Shown here piece after piece: positions 7,271 through 12,249 of a DNA stretch of 12,249 nt; position 1 is the stretch's first letter; every line of letters starts with the position of its first letter. This stretch comes from Spirochaetaceae bacterium (GTDB taxonomy: Bacteria > Spirochaetota > Spirochaetia > Treponematales > Breznakiellaceae). The notes under the pieces are model-generated. The model had not been told where the DNA came from, did not search any database, and saw only the letters and a list, made by a program, of their open reading frames with translations. The position numbers were made by a program, and so were the translations under genes. Where the stretch lies: NCBI GenBank assembly GCA_031280115.1, contig JAITHF010000010.1:1-12249 (forward strand). Reading direction: 5' to 3'.

Positions 7271-7291
7271 AGAGCCTCCCGCGGCTCTTTT
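7271..7291 (+). terminator. Rho-independent terminator
   Basis: AGAGCC (7271-7276), loop TCCCGC, GGCTCT (7283-7288), then TTT, beginning two bases after the TAA of the aminotransferase-like gene. The right arm and the bases that follow (GGCTCTTTTACCGGCG) also resemble the module junctions of repeat copies B and C. Confidence 0.65.
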
Positions 7292-7323
7292 ACCGGCGTT
7301 TCCTGCGCCGCGGGCAGGCGTTT

Positions 7324-7641
7324 TGTTGGTGCCAAAATAACCTATCCTGTCCCCATATAACTCTCATTATTATATAACGGATTATCGGCGCTGCGCGCCT
7401 CTTAAAGAGAATTTGGGGGCTTTTTTACCGGCGCTTCCTGTTTTGCGACTCATAGTGCAAACGACGACTGCTGAAACAGCCTTCGGCTGCCCCCAAACCC
7501 CCCATAAAGGCGGCGTGCTTTGAGCCGGTGCGCTTGCGGAGCGCGGTGAGGCGCATCCTTCAGGGTTGTGACTAAACTTACAAACCCTCTCACCGCGAGA
7601 AGCACGTGAATCACCCGCAGGGTGTGAATCACCCGCAGGGG
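7324..7641 (-). repeat. Dispersed repeat element, copy C (minus orientation, one module)
   Basis: On the plus strand the order is: a single worn 21-bp-like unit (about 7324-7344); the tail CCTATCCTGTCCCCATATAA (7341-7360) and TATATAACG; the hairpin GGCGC (7387-7391), TGC, GCGCC (7395-7399); arms TTTGGGGGC (7412-7420) and GCCCCCAAA (7489-7497), a perfect 9-bp inverted repeat enclosing 68 bases; then the head with CACCGCGAGAAGCACGTGAA (7591-7610), which matches the start of copy D in reverse. The enclosed bases include one 62-bp module (7431-7492). This element fills most of the gap between the aminotransferase-like and parvulin genes; no gene is visible in it. Confidence 0.75.
7606..7641 (+). 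repeat. 18-bp direct repeat, two copies
   Basis: GTGAATCACCCGCAGGGT (7606-7623) is repeated with one change at 7624-7641, directly upstream of the -35 element at 7643. It could be a pair of operator sites or a small duplication at the edge of copy C. Confidence 0.8.
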
Positions 7642-7642
7642 G

Positions 7643-7671
7643 TTGACAGGGTTTGGTTTGTTTGGTACGGT
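7643..7671 (+). promoter_or_regulatory. Probable promoter of the parvulin-MptE operon
   Basis: A perfect TTGACA (7643-7648) is followed after 17 bases by TACGGT (7666-7671), a poor -10 sequence. It lies 34 bases before the parvulin start. The -35 is convincing; the -10 is weak. Confidence 0.45.
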
Positions 7672-7690
7672 GGAGCTTATTATGGTACGA

Positions 7691-7697
7691 GAGGAAG
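7691..7697 (+). promoter_or_regulatory. Ribosome binding site fixing the parvulin start
   Basis: GAGGAAG ends seven bases before ATG 7705. The same frame is open upstream to GTG 7606, but those 33 codons lie in the repeat and the promoter region and have no ribosome binding site. Confidence 0.8.
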
Positions 7698-7704
7698 AAC
7701 ATCT

Positions 7705-9210
7705 ATGACACTCAAAGAAAAAAAAACACGCCGTGAACCAGACACGCAAGACCTGCTCCGCCGGTTTAAAACAAATCCGCTCATATTCATCGGGACTATC
7801 GCGGTGCTCGCCATTGTTATCGTTGCCTTCGTGTTTGTTCCGGCCATTGTGCCGAGCGCCGCGGGCACAGGAATGGAACTGGTTTTCGGCTCGTATAACA
7901 AAATACCCATTGCCTATACCCCGGGTAATTACTTCGCCCAGATACGGGATACTTTGGCGCGGAACGCGGCCCTGTACGGTATCGGCGACAACGACGTGTG
8001 GCGGTCGGCGTTTGAACAGGCCGCGGTGCATACGGCAATCATGGAAGAAATAAAAAAAGCCGGATACGCCGCGCCTGCCGGGATGGTGGATAAAAAAGTG
8101 GCGGATATGCCCCAGTTCAAAGAAAACGGCGTCTTTTCGCTTACCCGCTACCGGTCGCTTGACAAAAGCGCCCGCATGACCCTCTGGCGCCAAACCAAAG
8201 AACGGATGGAAACAGAGCAATACCAGAAGGACCTCCAGAACGTGCGGGTTTCTTCCCAAGAAACCGCGTTCATCCGGGCAATGGGCTCGCCCCAGCGGAC
8301 ATTCGATTTCGCGGCTTTCTCTATAACCGACTACCCGGAAGAGGAAATCAAAGCCTATATTGCTTCCCGCCAAAACCTCTTCGCCGTTACCCACCTGTCC
8401 CGCATTACGATTACCAGCAGCGAGCGGGAAGCCCGGCAGGTTCTTGACGGGATTAAAGCCGGAACGTCCACCTTTGAGGACGCGGCCAGAACCCACTCAA
8501 AAGACGAACACGCTGAAAAAGGCGGGGACCTGGGGAGCAGGATGGCCTATGAGTTTATACCGGACGTGCCGGACGAGGCGGAACGGGAGGGCCTTATGGC
8601 TCTGCCCAAAGGGGAGCTCAGCGCGGTGGTGGGCGTTCCTGAGGGCTGGGCGTTCTTCCGGGCTGAAGAGGCGCCTAAAAACACGGCGGATACCGAAGAT
8701 AAAGCCCTTTTGGATAGGATCTTCCGGTCATATATTATGGAGTTCGAGCGGGGGCAGGTGGAAAACTTTTTTCTTGGCAAGGCTGAGGCGTTTGCCGCCG
8801 AAGTCAGGGAGCGGGGCTTTGACGATGCCGCGGCGGAGCGGGGGCTTGAGAAGCGGTCTTTCGGCCCCCTCCCCCTCAATTACGGCAATACGAACCTCTT
8901 TAACTCGGTGCTTACCGCGCCGGCGCCGGAGGTTTACCGCGCCGGACACCTTGAGAGCTTTTGGCAGGCAGCGTTTTCCACGCCCCTCCTGACCCCGTCG
9001 GCGCCGCTTGTGGTTGATACCTATGTGGCGGTGCTGTACCCCACAGAAGAAACCGTGCTGGACGAGCGGAACGCCGGCTATATAGATCTGGCGTACAGCT
9101 CGCTTTTAAACAACTATCTCACGATTACCCACGCATATTTTCTTAATCATCCGCGCATGGAGGACCGCTTTATCGAATCCTATATAAAATACTTCTACCC
9201 GGCGAACTAA
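7705..9210 (+). CDS. Membrane-anchored parvulin-type peptidyl-prolyl isomerase (PpiD-like)
   Basis: The 501-residue protein starts at ATG 7705 after GAGGAAG. A charged N-terminus (KEKKTRR) and one hydrophobic segment (about residues 25-48) predict an inner-membrane anchor with the rest outside the cytoplasm. Residues 50-225 look like a SurA/PpiD-type helical chaperone domain. Residues 227-322 form a parvulin domain: AVTHLSRITITS, FEDAARTHSKD, GGDLGSR (273-279), LPKGELSAVVGVPEGWAFFRAEE. Parvulins catalyse proline cis-trans isomerisation and help secreted proteins fold. Residues 330-501 are a helical C-terminal part without a recognised domain. The layout (one TM, chaperone domain, parvulin) is that of PpiD. 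The next gene starts three bases after its stop, so the two are one operon, probably transcribed from 7643. The substrate is unknown; envelope or periplasmic flagellar proteins are plausible. Confidence 0.85.
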   Translation: MTLKEKKTRREPDTQDLLRRFKTNPLIFIGTIAVLAIVIVAFVFVPAIVPSAAGTGMELVFGSYNKIPIAYTPGNYFAQIRDTLARNAALYGIGDNDVWRSAFEQAAVHTAIMEEIKKAGYAAPAGMVDKKVADMPQFKENGVFSLTRYRSLDKSARMTLWRQTKERMETEQYQKDLQNVRVSSQETAFIRAMGSPQRTFDFAAFSITDYPEEEIKAYIASRQNLFAVTHLSRITITSSEREARQVLDGIKAGTSTFEDAARTHSKDEHAEKGGDLGSRMAYEFIPDVPDEAEREGLMALPKGELSAVVGVPEGWAFFRAEEAPKNTADTEDKALLDRIFRSYIMEFERGQVENFFLGKAEAFAAEVRERGFDDAAAERGLEKRSFGPLPLNYGNTNLFNSVLTAPAPEVYRAGHLESFWQAAFSTPLLTPSAPLVVDTYVAVLYPTEETVLDERNAGYIDLAYSSLLNNYLTITHAYFLNHPRMEDRFIESYIKYFYPAN

Positions 9211-9212
9211 CC

Positions 9213-10907
9213 GTGCCGGACAAGCCCCGCAAAGTCCCGGCCCAACGGGGCTTTTCTGTTTCTTATCAAGGCAAAACCCTGCTTTCCCGCATAGATCCGG
9301 TTAGCCAGGGGGAGCGCCTTGCCAAAGCGGCCCCCAAGACCGAGCGCACCTTGTATCTCTGCCCTTCCCCGCTCTGCGGCTACGGTCTCGAATCCCTCCT
9401 TGCAGCGATGCCTTCGTGTTCGGCGGCGCTCTGCGTTGAGGCGGAGCCGGCGCTTGCGGCGCTGACAGCGGAGGCCCTTTCGGGCCTTCTTGCGAACTAC
9501 CCGCACTCCATAGTGTTCGCCGGATACGCTGATCCTGAACGGGTCTGCGCGGTTATACGGGGGCATTGGGGAAGCCGCTCCTTCCGCCGGGTGGAAGTCC
9601 TGCGCCTGTCCGGAGGATGGCGCCTCCACGCGCCGGCGTATGACGCGCTGGCCCAGGCCATAGGCCGGAACCTTGCCACTGACTGGGGAAACGCGGTAAC
9701 TCTGACGCGCCTTGGCCGGCGCTATATCTGGAACGCCCTGCGGAACCTGCGCCTCCTCCCCCTGGCCTCGCCCCTCAAAGACCTTGACTACGGGGACGCG
9801 CCGGTGCTTGTGCTGGGCGCCGGCCCCTCTCTGGACCGCGCCCTCTCCGGCCTTGGGGAGGTGCTGTCATGCCCGCGGCGGTTATGCAAAATAATCTGCG
9901 TGGATACGGCGCTCCTCTCCCTTTCCGACCGGAACGTGCCGCCTGATCTGGTGGTGGCCCTTGAAAGCCAGCACTGGAACCTGGCCGACTTTGTGGGCGC
10001 TGGTTTTGACCCGCCGCCGCGCCTTGCGATGGACCTTTCGGCGCTGCCGGGGACCTGGGACGCACTGGGGTCGGAAACGTATCTTTTCGCTACCCCCTGG
10101 ACATCCCTGCGCTTTTTTGGCCGGCTCAAAGCCGCAGGGCTCCTGCCGGAGACGGTCCCGCCTCTTGGTTCAGTGGGGCTTACCGCCGCGGCGCTGGCGC
10201 TCAGGCTCTCAAAAGGGCCGGTCATTACCGCGGGCATTGACTTCTCGTATACCCTTGAGGCGTTTCATGCCCGCTCGGCCCCGGGAAGCAGGCGCCTTTT
10301 CCGTGAACAGACCCGCTTCAAGACCCTTTTGCAGGGAGACGCCGCGTTTGCCCCGGGCGCCTCCGCCGCGGTTTCCAAGACCGGCGTGCCGGTGCGTACC
10401 AATCCGGCGCTGAAAGCCTACCGGGACCTGTTTGAACGGCATTTCAGCGGGGAAGGGCGGATCCGGGACCTTGCCGGGTCAGGGCTGCCTTTGGGGGCGC
10501 AGGTCGTGTCCCTTTATGAAGCGGCGGCAATCTTGCGCGGCGGCGGCGGGGCGCGCATCGCCGGTCAGGGGGCGGCGCGGCCCCGCCGCCTTGCCGGAAA
10601 CCGCCCCTTACAAGAGGCGGTGGAAGATTTTATCCGCCGCGAACGGGACGGCCTTATGGCGCTGCGGGATATGCTGACCGGCGCTGCGGGGGGGCCTGCG
10701 GCGGCGGCAGCCCTTGAGGAACTGCTTGACGCATCAGATTACCTGTGGGCCCATTTCCCTGAATGCGCCGGCGCCGAAGGCTGGCGGCCCCCTGTCTCTG
10801 ACCGCTCGTTCCTCAACCGTGTCCGGGCCGAGCTGGACCCGCTCATACACCTCCTTGCGCCCCCCCCCTGCGCCCCCGAAGGGGGGTTCACGTGCTTCTC
10901 GCGGTGA
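9213..10907 (+). CDS. MptE/Maf-like DUF115 protein
   Basis: GTG 9213 lies two bases after the parvulin stop, with no clear ribosome binding site, so translation is probably coupled. The start is supported because YQGKTLLSRIDPVSQGERL near the N-terminus fits the family. Core signatures are GAGPSLD (202-208), ICVDTALLSLSDRNVPPDLVVALESQ, LGSVGLTA (318-325) and GIDFSYTLEAFHARS (341-355). The family (PF01973) includes archaeal 6-hydroxymethylpterin diphosphokinase MptE and the Maf proteins that glycosylate flagellins with nonulosonic acids. In a spirochaete, a flagellin or surface glycosylation role is more likely than pterin chemistry, but this is inference. At 564 residues it has the length of a Maf protein. 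The last six codons and stop come from repeat copy D, and a nine-C run lies just before, so the native C-terminus may have been replaced. Confidence 0.85.
   Translation: MPDKPRKVPAQRGFSVSYQGKTLLSRIDPVSQGERLAKAAPKTERTLYLCPSPLCGYGLESLLAAMPSCSAALCVEAEPALAALTAEALSGLLANYPHSIVFAGYADPERVCAVIRGHWGSRSFRRVEVLRLSGGWRLHAPAYDALAQAIGRNLATDWGNAVTLTRLGRRYIWNALRNLRLLPLASPLKDLDYGDAPVLVLGAGPSLDRALSGLGEVLSCPRRLCKIICVDTALLSLSDRNVPPDLVVALESQHWNLADFVGAGFDPPPRLAMDLSALPGTWDALGSETYLFATPWTSLRFFGRLKAAGLLPETVPPLGSVGLTAAALALRLSKGPVITAGIDFSYTLEAFHARSAPGSRRLFREQTRFKTLLQGDAAFAPGASAAVSKTGVPVRTNPALKAYRDLFERHFSGEGRIRDLAGSGLPLGAQVVSLYEAAAILRGGGGARIAGQGAARPRRLAGNRPLQEAVEDFIRRERDGLMALRDMLTGAAGGPAAAAALEELLDASDYLWAHFPECAGAEGWRPPVSDRSFLNRVRAELDPLIHLLAPPPCAPEGGFTCFSR
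10860..10868 (+). repeat. Poly-C tract (9 C)
   Basis: Nine consecutive C bases lie near the end of the MptE-like gene (encoding part of APPP). Loss or gain of a base shifts the frame; one alternative frame stays open through the repeat element to 11055, adding about 60 residues in place of the present ending. Confidence 0.9.
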
Positions 10908-11066
10908 GCGGGTCTGCAATTTGAGGCACAACCCAGAAGCGGCGCCTCAGCGGAATTCGCAAACGCACGGGCGCAGCGCAGGAAGCCGTTGGCTGGGGGT
11001 TTGGGGGAACTGGTTCCCCCATAAAAAAACAAAAGAGGCGCGAAAGCGCCGATAATTCGTTATATC
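10887..11066 (+). repeat. Dispersed repeat element, copy D (plus orientation, no module)
   Basis: The head TTCACGTGCTTCTCGCGG (10887-10904) matches the reverse of copy C. It continues through GCACAACCC, GCCTCAGCGGAATTCGCAAA and CGCACGGGCGC to a G-rich hairpin (GGGGGAA 11003-11009, loop CTGG, TTCCCCC 11014-11020) and the hairpin GGCGC (11037-11041), GAAA, GCGCC (11046-11050), then GATAATTCGTTATAT. The G-rich hairpin is followed by an A-run rather than a T-run, so it is not a good terminator. The head overlaps the stop codon of the MptE-like gene. Confidence 0.75.
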
Positions 11067-11129
11067 ACAATGGTTTATCCGGTTGTAAGGCAGCGGAAGC
11101 CGTGCAGGGGGCGGCTTTTTCTTGTTAGC

Positions 11130-11234
11130 AAAACAAGTTTTCTTGCTAGCAAAATAAGTTTCTTTGCTAGCAAAATAAGTTTTCTTGACAGCAAAATAAG
11201 TTTTCTTGACAGCAAAATAAGTTTTCTTGCTAGC
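11130..11234 (+). repeat. Array of five 21-bp tandem units (array 2)
   Basis: Units start at 11130, 11151, 11172, 11193 and 11214, each exactly 21 bp, with decayed units on both sides (11109-11129 and 11235-11255). The consensus is AAAATAAGTTTT, then CTTGCTAGC or CTTGACAGC, clearly the same unit as array 1. It ends in AAAACCGGTTTT (11239-11250), the palindrome that opens array 1. It follows the tail of copy D as array 1 follows the tail of copy A. Confidence 0.95.
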
Positions 11235-11358
11235 AAGAAAAACCGGTTTTAACGCCGCAAGAAGCACGCAGCGGGCTTACAAAACCTGACAGGCCGGATG
11301 TTGTCCGTTTCAGAGCGCCCGATGAGTGTCGATAATCCAGTTATCTTTTTAGTCATGA

Positions 11359-12213
11359 TCATGCGGCGCCTTCTTGTTTTGTTTGTTTTGTATAGAGTAT
11401 GTTGAAACCGTTTTTCTTTTGCCATGCCAAAATATTGCTATAAAGGGTTGTATGTAAAAAGTATTCATTAGAAAAACTAAGGCGTAAATCTTTTGCTAAT
11501 TTACCTTCTGAAGTTTTTTCTGATTCTTTAGAGATAGTAATGGCCATACACACGATAACATCATGCCCGTTACACAAATTGAAATAATCATCTGTTTTAT
11601 TCTTTTCTATAAAGTCATCTATCTCGGTCTGACTCACCTCGCGACATTCGGATTTTGAGCGGCTTTTTACGAGCGCAATCAATTCCGCGTTTGTCATCCC
11701 TTCTTTTACGGAGTGAATAATGCCCTTGCAATCCAGCCCGCATTTCTCGACTTCATTAAACCAGCGGATATACGAGAGATACGCCACGCCTTGCATGGCT
11801 TCCCGCACTCGTTCGTCTGATTTTTCGGGTAACAGGTATTCTGCCAATACGCTTCGTACCGCTTCTGGGTAGGCCAGCATGGTCATTTCTATGTCATGCT
11901 TATCAGTGAAAAACAGCGCTTCGTATTCCGGATTTTTTTTGTTCAGATGATCAAAATCAGCGTCTTTGATGGCAATGAATTGTTTTGTGGTACCTGTGAG
12001 TTCTTTTAGCGCCTTGTATATATTGTTTTTTCCTTCAGTTGATCGCAGCGTAATGTTATCTTCGAGAAATAATTTGGAATATAATTTTACGTCATCTATA
12101 CCTTCAACCAGCACAAATACAATATCTTTTCCCAAATTTGAATGTCTGGCAAGTTTGATTTCACTGATTATGTCGCCTATGTTTTTTTCATACGAATCCC
12201 TAATACTGGCCAT
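11359..12213 (-). CDS. DUF4435 (TOPRIM-like) protein, AriB-like candidate defence effector
   Basis: The 284-residue leftward protein has the features of DUF4435: VFVLVEGIDDVKLY with Glu37 and Asp40, IAIKDADFDHL with the acidic triad Asp84, Asp86 and Asp88, and FTDKHDIEM (102-110). These match a TOPRIM-type metal-binding nuclease core. DUF4435 includes AriB, the effector of the PARIS anti-phage system, which works with the ATPase AriA; other DUF4435 proteins also sit beside AAA/ABC-type ATPases. ATG 12213 has GGGAG seven bases ahead, though the frame stays open to the window edge. A TAG in another frame at 12237-12239 could be the end of an upstream partner gene. By eye the gene is far more AT-rich than the neighbouring block, which suggests horizontal transfer. 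The family call is good; the defence role is inference, because the partner is not visible. Confidence 0.75.
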   Translation of the reverse strand: MASIRDSYEKNIGDIISEIKLARHSNLGKDIVFVLVEGIDDVKLYSKLFLEDNITLRSTEGKNNIYKALKELTGTTKQFIAIKDADFDHLNKKNPEYEALFFTDKHDIEMTMLAYPEAVRSVLAEYLLPEKSDERVREAMQGVAYLSYIRWFNEVEKCGLDCKGIIHSVKEGMTNAELIALVKSRSKSECREVSQTEIDDFIEKNKTDDYFNLCNGHDVIVCMAITISKESEKTSEGKLAKDLRLSFSNEYFLHTTLYSNILAWQKKNGFNILYTKQTKQEGAA

Positions 12214-12220
12214 TTCTATG

Positions 12221-12225
12221 CTCCC
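12221..12225 (-). promoter_or_regulatory. Ribosome binding site of the DUF4435 gene
   Basis: On the minus strand GGGAG lies seven bases before ATG 12213. It favours this start over any start beyond the window edge. Confidence 0.7.
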
Positions 12226-12249
12226 TGTTCCTTTTCCTACGCTGTTTTG

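Noticed and set aside
7606..7704. Upstream extension of the parvulin gene to GTG 7606
   Set aside because: These codons lie in the 18-bp repeat and promoter region. ATG 7705 has GAGGAAG and starts a normal membrane anchor.
7450..8496. Long minus-strand open frame of 348 codons
   Set aside because: It is the shadow of the parvulin gene in GC-rich DNA, and its start lies inside that gene with no ribosome binding site.
10947..11267. Minus-strand open frame with repeated FASKKTY-type heptads
   Set aside because: Same cause: it reads array 2 and repeat copy D.
11331..11350. GATAA-TCCAG-TTATC hairpin followed by TTTTT, as a plus-strand terminator
   Set aside because: The five-pair AT-rich stem is very weak and no plus-strand gene ends nearby except across the repeats.

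Overview
The window looks like chromosomal DNA of a spirochaete, most likely a Treponema of the gut or termite type. This is inferred from gene content (an MptE/Maf-like DUF115 protein, a membrane-anchored parvulin, spirochaete-style lipoproteins) and from short in-frame repeats inside genes. No rRNA, tRNA or CRISPR array was seen. By eye, the block at about 4373-10907 is clearly GC-rich, the lipoprotein pair at 1917-4300 is intermediate, and the leftward gene at 11359-12213 is distinctly AT-rich.

Layout. (1) 2-682: the 3' end of a coiled-coil/TPR protein cut by the window edge. (2) 683-1916: no convincing gene. It holds a strong terminator, two copies of a dispersed repeat element facing each other around an array of 21-bp units, a sigma70-type promoter, and about 13.9 copies of an 8-bp tandem repeat. 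(3) 1917-4300: two probable lipoproteins, one with a YfaP/DUF2135-like domain and one thioredoxin-like with a CSWC motif. (4) 4373-7268: a UvrD/PcrA-type superfamily 1 helicase interrupted by a single in-frame TAA, overlapping a shortened aminotransferase-like gene, then a terminator. (5) 7269-7704: a third copy of the element, with a likely promoter beside it. (6) 7705-10907: a two-gene operon of a PpiD-like anchored parvulin and an MptE/Maf-like protein. (7) 10887-11268: a fourth copy of the element, which supplies the last codons and stop of the MptE-like gene, plus a second 21-bp array. (8) 11359-12213, minus strand: a DUF4435 (TOPRIM-like) protein of the family that includes AriB, the effector of the PARIS anti-phage system. 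Its possible ATPase partner would lie beyond the right edge.

The most unusual content is the repeat element. Four copies (A 780-912 plus, B 1123-1405 minus, C 7324-7641 minus, D 10887-11066 plus) share an AATTATC-adjacent GGCGC/GCGCC hairpin with a short loop, a second hairpin whose arms change together between copies, and adjoining 21-bp units. In copies B and C the second hairpin is opened by two and one copies of a 62-bp module, with insert sizes of 130 and 68 nt that differ by exactly 62. This suggests a non-autonomous element with modular insertion into a hairpin loop. No transposase or reverse transcriptase is present in the window.

All calls rest on reading the sequence alone. Family names come from motif recognition, not from database searches.
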